Assembly: GCF_000422205.1 (NCBI RefSeq)
Contig: NZ_ATHV01000002.1
Coordinates: forward strand, 1 to 64,000
Source of the DNA: Desulfovibrio sp. X2
Lineage (GTDB): Bacteria; Desulfobacterota; Desulfovibrionia; Desulfovibrionales; Desulfovibrionaceae
Reading direction: 5' to 3'
DNA: 64,000 nt
A program made the position numbers and the translations under genes. Positions 1-8,995 of this stretch are shown here, in pieces (the first letter of the stretch is position 1; each line of letters opens with the position of its first letter). The notes under the pieces were generated by a model that searched no databases, was not told the origin of the DNA, and was given only the letters and a program-made list of their open reading frames with translations.

Positions 1-174
1 CCCCCTCCGCCCCTCCCCCGCACCCCCTCTCCTCCTCCCCCCGAAACCTTTTGCCGCGCGGGGCGGACGAGGGCGGGAAAACGCCCGGCGGCCGAGGAGA
101 AGGCTGTGGGCGCGAAGCCCGACGGGAAAGGGCGGAAGCCTTGAAGTCGCCATTGCATCCGAGAGGAGAGCGCC

Positions 175-711
175 TTGGACAAGAAATACGTCTGCCCCTG
201 CGGGCTCGTCTGCAGCGACTGCCTCTTCCGCAAGCCGGAGATCTACGAGACGGCGAGAAGGCTGAGGGACGAAATAAGGAACTCCCAGCTGGACGTCTTC
301 CTGAGCATGATCGCGGGAAGCGACGCCTGGAAGGCCATCGCCGCCCACCTGGGCGCGAACGAGGCCGAGTTCGGCAGGCACTTCGCGCCGTTCAGGAACC
401 TTCCGGGATTCATGGACATGCTCGACGCCCTGATCAAACTGCAGTGTACCGCCACCTGCCGGGAATCGGGCGGCTGCTCCATGGGCGGAACGACCCACCA
501 ATGCGAGGCCGTGCAATGCGTCGCCGCCAAAGGGTACGAGGGCTGCTGGGAATGCGCCGATTCCAGCGGCTGCGCGAAGCTTCTCTTCGTGCGGAAATCG
601 TACGGCGAGAGCATAGAAAACACTTTCAAGGTGCTGCGGGAGAACGGGGCGGATGCGCTGAAGCCCTATGGGGACAGGTATTATGCCTGGCAGAGGAAGA
701 TGAACGGCTGA
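175..711 (+). CDS. DUF3795-like cysteine-rich protein
   Basis: A 178-residue soluble protein rich in cysteine. It opens with CPCGLVCSDC near residues 8-17 and has further Cys pairs around residues 93-130 (TATCRESGGC, CEAVQC, CWECADSSGC). This spacing is the hallmark of DUF3795-type small proteins, which probably bind a metal or Fe-S centre; the function is unknown. I chose the TTG at 175 because GAGAGGAGAG lies just upstream at 161-170 and no ATG is better placed. It stands alone, 79 bases before the next gene. Nothing convincing is seen in the 174 bases upstream. Confidence 0.75.
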   Translation: MDKKYVCPCGLVCSDCLFRKPEIYETARRLRDEIRNSQLDVFLSMIAGSDAWKAIAAHLGANEAEFGRHFAPFRNLPGFMDMLDALIKLQCTATCRESGGCSMGGTTHQCEAVQCVAAKGYEGCWECADSSGCAKLLFVRKSYGESIENTFKVLRENGADALKPYGDRYYAWQRKMNG

Positions 712-790
712 ACGTCTCCGCCCTCGCGGGCAGACGGCGGGCAGTGTACAAGGGTGGCAGCCCGCCGCTCAGCGGGCGTGGGAGGCGGAG

Positions 791-1975
791 ATGCGGATCG
801 TCATCAACGGTATCGGGGTGGCCGGGCCGACGCTCGCCTACTGGCTGCGCAGGTCGGGCCACGAGCCGCTGCTCGTGGAGAAGGCGCCCGGGCTGCGCAG
901 CGGCGGCTACGCCATCGACTTCTGGGGCGTGGGCTACGACGTGGCCGAGAAGATGGGCCTCACCGCCCGGATCAGGGAGCTTGGCTACCAGATGCAGGAG
1001 GTGCGCTTCGTGGGCCGCGACGGCCACACGCTGGGCGGCTTTCCGGTGGACAGCCTCAAACGCCTGATGAAGGGCCGCTACGCCCAGCTCAGGCGCTCGG
1101 ACCTCGCGGCCGCGCTCTACGGCGCGCTCGAAGGCGAGGTCGAGACCATCTTCAACGACTCCGTGACCGCGATCAGGGACCAGGGCGGCAGCGTGCTGGT
1201 CGAGTTCGCCCGCGCCGCGCCGCGCGAGGCCGACCTGGTCGTGGGCGCGGACGGCCTGCACTCGCGCGTGCGCGAGCTGGCGTTCGGGCCCGAACAGGAC
1301 TTCGAGGTCCGGCTCGGCTACCACGTCGCCGCCTTCGAGGCCGCGGGCTACCGGCCGCGCGACGACCTCGTGGCCGTCAACCGCTCGATCCCGGGACGCC
1401 AGATCACCCGGCTCTCCCTGGGCGAGGACACGACGCTCTTCCTCCTGGTCCTGCGCGACGAATACCTGCCCGCCCGGCCCCTGCCCGGCGAGCAGGAGCA
1501 GAAGGCCGCCCTGAGCGACGCCTTCGCGGGCGCCGAATGGGAAAGCCCGGAGATCCTCGCGGCCATGCACTCCGCCCAGGACTTCTATTTCGACCGCGTG
1601 AGCCAGATCCGCATGGAGCACTGGACCCGTGGGCGCACGGCGCTCCTCGGCGACGCCGCGGCCTGCGTCTCCCTGCTCGCCGGAGAAGGCACCGGGCTGG
1701 CCATGGCCGAGGCCTATGTGCTCGCCGGAGAGCTGCACCGCAGCCCAGGCGACCACGCCCAGGCCTTCGCCCGCTACGAGCAGCGCCTGAAGCCCTTCCT
1801 CAAAAGCAAGCAGGCCGCCGCGGTCCGCTTCGCCTCCTCCTTCGCCCCCAAAACCGCCCTGGGCATCACCTTCCGCAACCAGGTCTCCCGCCTGCTCAAA
1901 ATCCCCCTCCTCGCAAACCTCCTCCTCGGCCGCTCCCTGAGCGACGACATCGAACTGCCCGACTACGGCCTCTAG
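791..1975 (+). CDS. FAD-dependent monooxygenase, PHBH/TetX-like
   Basis: A 394-residue flavoprotein of the group A monooxygenase fold. The N-terminal dinucleotide motif is GIGVAGPTLAYWL (residues 7-19). A central GADGLHSRVR matches the DG motif, and LLGDAAACVSLLAGEGTGLA near residue 280 is the GD motif that binds the FAD ribityl chain. These enzymes hydroxylate aromatic or polycyclic substrates using NAD(P)H and O2, so in an anaerobe the role may be detoxification; the substrate cannot be read from the sequence. The start is set by GGGAGGCGGAG directly upstream. It appears monocistronic, followed by the drop in GC that marks the Fic island. Confidence 0.85.
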   Translation: MRIVINGIGVAGPTLAYWLRRSGHEPLLVEKAPGLRSGGYAIDFWGVGYDVAEKMGLTARIRELGYQMQEVRFVGRDGHTLGGFPVDSLKRLMKGRYAQLRRSDLAAALYGALEGEVETIFNDSVTAIRDQGGSVLVEFARAAPREADLVVGADGLHSRVRELAFGPEQDFEVRLGYHVAAFEAAGYRPRDDLVAVNRSIPGRQITRLSLGEDTTLFLLVLRDEYLPARPLPGEQEQKAALSDAFAGAEWESPEILAAMHSAQDFYFDRVSQIRMEHWTRGRTALLGDAAACVSLLAGEGTGLAMAEAYVLAGELHRSPGDHAQAFARYEQRLKPFLKSKQAAAVRFASSFAPKTALGITFRNQVSRLLKIPLLANLLLGRSLSDDIELPDYGL

Positions 1976-2134
1976 CAGGCGCGGGGGGAGGGGCGAAGGA
2001 TAACCACCTGCCCCTCAATCGATTCCGCATAGCGGACTCAGGCACCTATAAAATTTGGAAACGATTCAGATTAAGATCGCTGTTGATTCATGATAAAACG
2101 TAATACATAACGACCCTTAGCCACAGACATAGGG

Positions 2135-2881
2135 CTACAGATCAGCGAGCCATTTCATCAAGTTTCTATATTTATTTATGAAGATATCAACCTGACCACC
2201 AAGATTGTAAAAACCCGAAGTGTCAGTTCCATGAAGCTCATCTAAATGTAATCCTCGCCGAATACGTTTAATTTCAGAAATAGAAAGTTCAAAATTTGGC
2301 CTAGGGTACCCTGTTTTTACCGACAAACCTCCTTTCTTTATTTTGATGAAATTTTTATATGGTGCATCAAATGTGCAACCCATATCCTCAAGAATTGCCC
2401 GCAATTGTGGGAAAGAGATAATTTGCTCTCCAAGGACTCTCTCCCTTGATCTCTCACGAATCCATCCAGCTATATAATCTACTTCATTATCTGGCGTAAC
2501 ATCTGTATTTTCATCCAACAATGAATGTGTTACAAGTGATTTTGCAAGATCGTACAAATCTTTTTCTGTTGTATCTACAATCATATGCCTATTTTTATCG
2601 AGCATAATAAGCATCGATACTGTCGCAGTACGTTTGTTCCCATTTTCAAATGCATGAGACATTGCTATTCCATAGAATAATGTTGCAGCAACTTCAGGAA
2701 CTGTATTATATTTATATTTTTCCCCGACACCCGTATATTGTCGAAAAACAGCAGATGCGAGACGATCTTTGTTCCACGGCTCTACTGGGCCAAAAGCATC
2801 CTTTTGGGCGATTTCTGTTTCTGCCATCCTTTTCCGTATTGCCACTACTTCTTCTTCAGTCAGCCGTGTCACTTTACTCAT
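2135..2881 (-). CDS. Fic/Doc-family protein with C-terminal extension
   Basis: A 248-residue protein with a Fic core motif, HAFENGNKR at residues 76-84; the GNKRT ending resembles the Doc branch more than classical HPFxxGNGR Fic. Fic enzymes transfer AMP or another nucleotide moiety to target proteins, while Doc phosphorylates EF-Tu. The core ends near residue 150. A further 100 residues (FPQLRAILEDMGCTF onward) form a lysine-rich domain I do not recognise, loosely like a HicA-type fold. I see no Phd-like antitoxin on either side and no clear (S/T)xxxE(G/N) inhibitory motif. Base composition is far more AT-rich than the neighbours, which points to recent acquisition. Toxin, defence effector or host-directed enzyme are all possible. 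Confidence 0.75.
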   Translation of the reverse strand: MSKVTRLTEEEVVAIRKRMAETEIAQKDAFGPVEPWNKDRLASAVFRQYTGVGEKYKYNTVPEVAATLFYGIAMSHAFENGNKRTATVSMLIMLDKNRHMIVDTTEKDLYDLAKSLVTHSLLDENTDVTPDNEVDYIAGWIRERSRERVLGEQIISFPQLRAILEDMGCTFDAPYKNFIKIKKGGLSVKTGYPRPNFELSISEIKRIRRGLHLDELHGTDTSGFYNLGGQVDIFINKYRNLMKWLADL

Positions 2882-3353
2882 ATGCCAATGCTCCGTACTC
2901 GTATTTTAAATATAAATAATAGTATTTATTTTTTAATACATAGTCAATATGCATATCCCTACCTCCAAGCGCCACCTCTTGCTCAGCGGAATGACAACAT
3001 ATTTTTATAATAATTTTTGACTGAGCCCTGAGCCATCTCCCTTTACCCTACACCTCTCGCTAGCGCTCTAATGCTTTCGCGCGGACAAATAAGGTGTGGT
3101 AGGCGCGGGGCAGGCGCGGGCAGGCCAGGACACGAAACCTGCACGACACCGGTCGCGAAACCAGTCCCCCACGCCCAGGTCACCTCGATCGGGCCAGCCA
3201 CAGTGCCGCTTGCGAAGAAAGTCGAGGCTGAGCCTCGCGCAGGGAGGGTCCAGGGAGGGGGCGCGCAGCCCCTTCCTGGCGGGAGGGTGCAGGGAGGGCA
3301 GAGCCCTCCCTGCCCGCCGGAGGCATTCTTCCCTCCGGCATCCCGGCGTCAGC
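2882..3353. other. Gene-free stretch with AT-rich tail and repeat
   Basis: These 472 bases hold no convincing gene. The first 180 bases (to about 3050) are AT-rich and carry on the composition of the Fic gene, so they are probably its promoter region and part of the same transferred segment. From about 3090 the composition returns to high GC, and from 3242 a palindromic repeat begins. Confidence 0.6.
3242..3339. repeat. Palindromic intergenic repeat
   Basis: An 18-base unit GGGAGGGTCCAGGGAGGG (3242-3259) recurs with one change at 3281-3298. The second copy opens a perfect hairpin, CAGGGAGGG (3290-3298) with CCCTCCCTG (3304-3312). It is followed by a second hairpin, GCCGGAGG (3316-3323) with CCTCCGGC (3332-3339). 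The block ends 14 bases from the stop codon of the histidine kinase, so it may also end that transcript. From memory, elements of this look are scattered in Desulfovibrio intergenic regions; copy number was not checked. Confidence 0.55.
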
Positions 3354-5468
3354 CTACGCGCTGACGCTGCCGCGCATGGAGGCGGTTTCCTCGCATTCGT
3401 CTTCGGGGAGGCCGTCTCGGGTGAGGGGGAGTTCGATGATGAAGACGGTGCCGGGTCCGGGCTGCTTGCCGTCCGTGTCGCCGTGTCCGAGGTATTCGAC
3501 GGGCGTGGGGGAGACGGCGGAGATGCGGCCCTTGTGGTCCTTGATGATGCCGAAGGAGATGGACAGGCCGAGGCCGGTGCCCTTGCCGACCTGCTTGGTG
3601 GTGAAGAAGGGGTCGAAGACCTTTTTCAGGTTGTCCTGGCTGATGCCGGAGCCGGTGTCCGCGAAGAAGAGGACGACGCGGCGACGGTGCTTGCAGAGCT
3701 TGGAGCGGATGAAGATGGTGCCGTCGCTGCCGATGGAGTCGAAGGCGTTGTTGACGAGGTTCAGCCAGACGGACTTGAGCTTTTCCTTGTCGCCCCAGAT
3801 GGGGGGGATGGTGGGGTCGAGGTCGGTTTCGACCTCCACGCGTTCCTGGCGGAAGATGGAGCGCACGAGGGAGACGACCTCGTCGAGGGATTCGTTCAGG
3901 TCCATCTCGCGCATGATGTTGGCGGACTGGCGGGAGAAGCCGAGGAGGTCGGCGACGATCTTCTTGCAGACCTTGGTCTGGCGCTCGATGATCTCGATGT
4001 CCTGGTGGGGCTGGGACTCCTTGGGCAGGTCCTCGAGGAGCATCTGGGCGTAGCCGAGGATGATGCCCAGCGGCGTGTTGATCTCGTGGGCCACGCCGCC
4101 CGCGAGGCGGCCGAGGTCTTCCATCTTCTGGGACTGGATGAGCTGTTCCTGGTAGTTTTTCAGCGCCGAGATGTCGCGCGCGGTCATGAGCAGGCCGATG
4201 ATGCGGCCCTCGGCGTCGTGCACCGGGACCTTGACCACGTGGAACCAGCGCTTGGCCGTGTCGTGGGCGACCATGATCTCCTTGGACACGGTGCGGCCGT
4301 AGTCCAGCACCTCGCGCTCCTCGGCGGCGTTGGTGGCGCGGTCCTGGATGGCGAAGAGGGTGGGGTCCGAGGCGCCTACCACGTCCTCCTCGCGCAGGTT
4401 GAAGTAGCGGCGGAACGCCTTGTTGATGGCGCGGTAGCGGCCGTCGGCGTCCTGCAGGCTGACGAGGTCCGGGGTGACGTCGAAGATGGTGTGCAGGAGC
4501 TGCTGCTGGTGGGCGAGGTTCTTGCGCGTGGCCTCCAGCCGCTCGATGTGGTCCTTGAGGGAGACGGCCATGACGTCGAAGGCCTCGGCGAGGTCCTGGA
4601 TCTCGTCGCCGCGGCTTTCCAGGTAGACCGGGCAGGAGCGGCAGGTCTCGAGCTTGGCCGGGAAGATGTCGGGCGAGCAGGCGTCGCAGAGCGTGCCCGC
4701 GAGGTGCCAGCAGCGTCTGGAGCGGTCCCCCCAGGCCGGGCATTCCTTCTTGTCGCAGGAGAGCATTTCCCAGCATTCGTGGGAGACGTCCGGGCCGACC
4801 ACGACGTCGAGGTTGCCGCGGATGATCTCCTCGGCCGAGGTGCGCAGGACCTCGATGCGGCGGGTGATGGTGCGGGCGAAGACCGAGCCCACGCCCACGG
4901 CGAGCACGGCCACGAGGCCGATGGCCACGACGATGGCCATGGCCAGCTCTCGCCGGGCCTCCTGGATGGAGGTCTGGGAGAGGCCGACGCGCACCTGCCC
5001 GAGCCTGTTGCCGCCGAGCGCAATGGGCGCGGCGAAGTCGTAGATGAGCTCGTTCCTGCTCTTGAGGAGGCGCACGGAGATGTCGTGGCCTCCGGGGGCG
5101 GAGTTGACGCCGAGCAGGTCGATGGGGAAGCCGCCCTGGAACGAGTGGGCCAGGACCTGGCCCTGGGAGTCCTGGATGAAGGCGTAGATGATGTCCGAGC
5201 TGGTGTCCGCGGTCTCGTCCACCATGTTCTTCAGGCGCAGGAAGTCCACGGCGAGCATGGGGTCCACGCAGCGGGCGGCCAGGCTCTGGGCCAGGGAGGC
5301 GCCGCGGCGCTTGGCCTCGTGGGTCAGGGCGTTGCCCGCGATGGTGGAGGCCAGGATGATGGAGGCGATGCCCGCGGCGAAGAGCAGCACGCCGATTCCG
5401 GCGTAGATCTTGGCCGGGAAGGAGAGCCGTTCGAGCAGGCCGTAGGTGGAGCGCAGCCAGCGGGTCAT
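3354..5468 (-). CDS. Sensor histidine kinase with Cys cluster and PAS
   Basis: A 704-residue membrane kinase. Transmembrane segments lie at about residues 20-44 and 175-199, flanking a periplasmic domain of about 130 residues. After the second membrane segment comes a HAMP-like stretch, then eight cysteines at 232, 238, 243, 253, 261, 264, 276 and 279 (CWEMLSCDKKECPAW, CDAC, CRSC), then a PAS domain (about 325-440). HisKA carries GGVAHEINTPLG, and the ATPase domain has the N box NLVNNAFDS, DTGSGIS and GTGLGLSIS. The start codon overlaps the stop of the binding-protein gene upstream (ATGA, 5465-5468), so the two are translationally coupled. No response regulator is adjacent. The cysteines could hold a metal or Fe-S centre. 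Confidence 0.9.
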   Translation of the reverse strand: MTRWLRSTYGLLERLSFPAKIYAGIGVLLFAAGIASIILASTIAGNALTHEAKRRGASLAQSLAARCVDPMLAVDFLRLKNMVDETADTSSDIIYAFIQDSQGQVLAHSFQGGFPIDLLGVNSAPGGHDISVRLLKSRNELIYDFAAPIALGGNRLGQVRVGLSQTSIQEARRELAMAIVVAIGLVAVLAVGVGSVFARTITRRIEVLRTSAEEIIRGNLDVVVGPDVSHECWEMLSCDKKECPAWGDRSRRCWHLAGTLCDACSPDIFPAKLETCRSCPVYLESRGDEIQDLAEAFDVMAVSLKDHIERLEATRKNLAHQQQLLHTIFDVTPDLVSLQDADGRYRAINKAFRRYFNLREEDVVGASDPTLFAIQDRATNAAEEREVLDYGRTVSKEIMVAHDTAKRWFHVVKVPVHDAEGRIIGLLMTARDISALKNYQEQLIQSQKMEDLGRLAGGVAHEINTPLGIILGYAQMLLEDLPKESQPHQDIEIIERQTKVCKKIVADLLGFSRQSANIMREMDLNESLDEVVSLVRSIFRQERVEVETDLDPTIPPIWGDKEKLKSVWLNLVNNAFDSIGSDGTIFIRSKLCKHRRRVVLFFADTGSGISQDNLKKVFDPFFTTKQVGKGTGLGLSISFGIIKDHKGRISAVSPTPVEYLGHGDTDGKQPGPGTVFIIELPLTRDGLPEDECEETASMRGSVSA

Positions 5469-6478
5469 TGCGCCACGTCCCCCCTGGGCAGGTCGCCGTT
5501 GGCGTCGAGCCGGTCGATGAGCTCGCGCACGGGGTCGAAGTCGGCGTTGTGGGCCGGGACGATGGCCTTGATGTGGGCGGCGTCGAGCACGGCGCGGCCC
5601 TCGGGCGTGTCGCGGGAGAGCGCCAGCAGGGCCTTCTGGATGCGGGCGACGATCTCGGGCGAGAGTCCCTTGCGCGCGCAGAAGACCCAGTTGGGGTATT
5701 CGGGCGTGCGGGCCAGGACGCGGATCTGCGAGAGGTCGATGCGGTCGGCGAGGAGCGCGCGGGTGCCGTCGCGCACGGTGCCGATGTCGTATTTTCCGGA
5801 GTAGACGGCCAGGACGACCTTCTCCTGCTTGCCGCCGGGCCCGGGGGCGAAGGCCAGCTCGGAGAAGTCCTCCTTGCGGATGCCGTGCTTGAGGAAGAGG
5901 CCGAGGGGGAAGAGGTAGCCGCCCGCGGACGAGGGGTCCACGGCGATCCAGCGCTTGCCCTTGCAGTCGGCCAGGGTCTGGATGGCCTTGTTGTCGGCGC
6001 GCACGATGATCTCGCCGCGGAAGCCGTCGCCCTCCTCGTCGCCCAGGATGCGGGCGAAGGCGCGGGCGCCGTAGCGGTCGGCCAGCTTCACGAAGACGAA
6101 GGGGTTGACGAAGGAGACGTCCAGCGCGCCCTGGGCCATGAGGTTGATGTTGTCCTGGAAGGTGTCCGGGTAGACCTGGCGCAGGGGCAGGCCGGTGGCC
6201 TTGCGCAGGTATTCGACGAGCAGGTGGTGGCGCTCGTAGGAGACGGAGTGGGAGTACTGGGGCAGGTAGGCGTAGGTGAGGCCCCCGCCCGGCTCGGTCA
6301 CGGTGACGTCGGCGCGGCGGTCGAGGTCCACGGGAACGGGCTTGTCCGAGTCGCTCAGGTTGCCCACGAGGATGGCCAGGGCCAGGGCGGCGAAGGCGGC
6401 CAGGATGGGCGCGAGGAGCAGCGCCAGGCGGGCTATCTCCCCGCCGCTCGGGGAACGTTTGGGCTTCTGGGCGGTCAT
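5465..6478 (-). CDS. PhnD-like periplasmic binding protein
   Basis: A 337-residue protein of the phosphate/phosphonate-type periplasmic binding family (PhnD-like). A hydrophobic segment at residues 16-40 has no obvious signal peptidase site, so it is probably a membrane anchor. The ligand-binding body includes [21 protein letters not shown], the [11 protein letters not shown] segment typical of PhnD-like proteins, and [16 protein letters not shown]. There is no PhnC or PhnE transporter gene nearby. Instead the gene overlaps a histidine kinase by four bases, so it most likely acts as the extracytoplasmic sensor subunit rather than in uptake. The ligand is unknown; phosphonate should not be assumed. 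Confidence 0.82.
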   Translation of the reverse strand: MTAQKPKRSPSGGEIARLALLLAPILAAFAALALAILVGNLSDSDKPVPVDLDRRADVTVTEPGGGLTYAYLPQYSHSVSYERHHLLVEYLRKATGLPLRQVYPDTFQDNINLMAQGALDVSFVNPFVFVKLADRYGARAFARILGDEEGDGFRGEIIVRADNKAIQTLADCKGKRWIAVDPSSAGGYLFPLGLFLKHGIRKEDFSELAFAPGPGGKQEKVVLAVYSGKYDIGTVRDGTRALLADRIDLSQIRVLARTPEYPNWVFCARKGLSPEIVARIQKALLALSRDTPEGRAVLDAAHIKAIVPAHNADFDPVRELIDRLDANGDLPRGDVAQ

Positions 6479-6660
6479 GGTTGGGGCCGAGCATACACGA
6501 GGCCGCGGACGGGAGGAAGCGCGGGGGGACGCTTGCGCCCGGCTTCACGAACGGCCCGTGGCGCGGCCTGCCGGGCGGCCTGCCGGACGGATCGATGCGG
6601 GGGCGGGCGAAGAATCGCGGGCGTCACCAAAAAGACGCGGACAATTTTGCGGAGCTCCGG

Positions 6661-6689
6661 TTGACAAAGAGGGGGCCGATTCTTATACG
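6661..6689 (+). promoter_or_regulatory. Sigma-70 promoter of groESL
   Basis: TTGACA (6661-6666) matches the -35 consensus perfectly, and 17 bases later TATACG (6684-6689) serves as the -10. It reads towards groES, and the CIRCE operator sits just downstream of the expected transcription start. Confidence 0.8.
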
Positions 6690-6705
6690 ACGATGCGTCG
6701 TCTTG

Positions 6706-6732
6706 TTAGCACTCGCCCGAGTGGAGTGCCAA
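6706..6732 (+). promoter_or_regulatory. CIRCE operator (HrcA site)
   Basis: TTAGCACTC (6706-6714), nine bases, then GAGTGCCAA (6724-6732). This is the CIRCE inverted repeat TTAGCACTC-N9-GAGTGCTAA with a single mismatch. HrcA is known to bind it and repress groESL until heat or unfolded protein titrates GroEL. Its place between promoter and groES fits repression. hrcA itself is not in the window. Confidence 0.93.
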
Positions 6733-6774
6733 CGTCACGCAGACAAGAGAACAACACCATTAGGAGGTTCATTC

Positions 6775-7062
6775 ATGAAGCTGAAACCCCTGCACGACCG
6801 TGTTCTGGTCAAGCGCCTCGAGGAAGAGGAAAAGACCGCCGGCGGCATCATCATCCCCGATTCCGCCAAGGAAAAGCCCATCAAGGGTGAGGTCGTGGCT
6901 GCCGGTCCCGGCAAGTGCGGCACCGACGGCAAGAAGGTCGAGATGTCCGTGAAGAAGGGCGACAAGGTCCTGTTCAACAAGTACGCCGGCACCGAAGTGA
7001 AGGTCGACGGCGACGAGTTCCTCGTCATGCGCGAGGACGATATCCTGGCCATCATCGACTAA
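6775..7062 (+). CDS. groES: Co-chaperonin GroES
   Basis: A 95-residue protein, the usual GroES length. It begins [14 protein letters not shown], has the mobile loop [18 protein letters not shown] (about 20-37) that docks on GroEL, and ends with the conserved [10 protein letters not shown]. It caps the GroEL ring in the cytoplasm and closes the folding chamber. TAGGAGGT at 6761-6768 sets the ATG at 6775; longer frames upstream would run through the promoter and CIRCE. It is the first gene of a two-gene operon, 45 bases before groEL, under HrcA/CIRCE control. Confidence 0.98.
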   Translation: MKLKPLHDRVLVKRLEEEEKTAGGIIIPDSAKEKPIKGEVVAAGPGKCGTDGKKVEMSVKKGDKVLFNKYAGTEVKVDGDEFLVMREDDILAIID

Positions 7063-7095
7063 TTTTCCCGACACCGATCCGCAGTATCCGCATAA

Positions 7096-8748
<1,653 letters not shown>

Positions 8749-8784
8749 GCCCCCAGGCTCCGAAGCCTTACGCAAGCACGCACG

Positions 8785-8820
8785 AAAGGCCCGTCCCCGA
8801 AAGGGGGCGGGCCTTTTTTT
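8785..8820 (+). terminator. Rho-independent terminator of groESL
   Basis: AAAGGCCCGTCCCC and GGGGGCGGGCCTT pair around a GAAA loop and run into seven T residues (8814-8820). It lies 37 bases after the groEL stop. Confidence 0.93.
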
Positions 8821-8847
8821 CGCCCGCCGCGCCCGCCGCTCCAGCCG

Positions 8848-8880
8848 CAAATCCCCTCCACAAATCCCCTACTGCAAATC
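8848..8880 (+). repeat. Three direct repeats upstream of norZ
   Basis: CAAATCCCCT occurs at 8848-8857 and 8861-8870, with a shortened copy CAAATC at 8875-8880, so starts are 13-14 bases apart. They lie about 120-150 bases before the nitric oxide reductase start. A TTGACG at 8902 is a possible -35. They could be activator sites, but nothing in the window names the regulator. Confidence 0.4.
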
Positions 8881-8995
8881 CTTTGATCGTCCCCCCGGCG
8901 GTTGACGTCTCCTCGCCAGGGGGCTAGGCCCGTATCATCCGAAAAAGCCTCGGCCCGCGCCGGAATCGTCTCGACCCGCAACCGGAGGATCCGCC

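Noticed and set aside
3096-5804. A 902-codon plus-strand frame over the histidine kinase
   Set aside because: Its composition (Val/Asp/Glu/Gly/Ala) is typical of antisense frames in high-GC DNA; the kinase on the other strand has full domain structure.
3354-6548. One 1064-residue protein fused across the kinase and the region of the PhnD-like gene
   Set aside because: Upstream of residue 361 the frame is Arg/Pro-rich noise in another frame of the binding-protein gene. The overlap of start and stop at 5465-5468 shows two genes.
6481-6774. Upstream extension of groES by 98 codons
   Set aside because: It would translate through the sigma-70 promoter and CIRCE; the 95-residue form has the family length and an ideal ribosome site.
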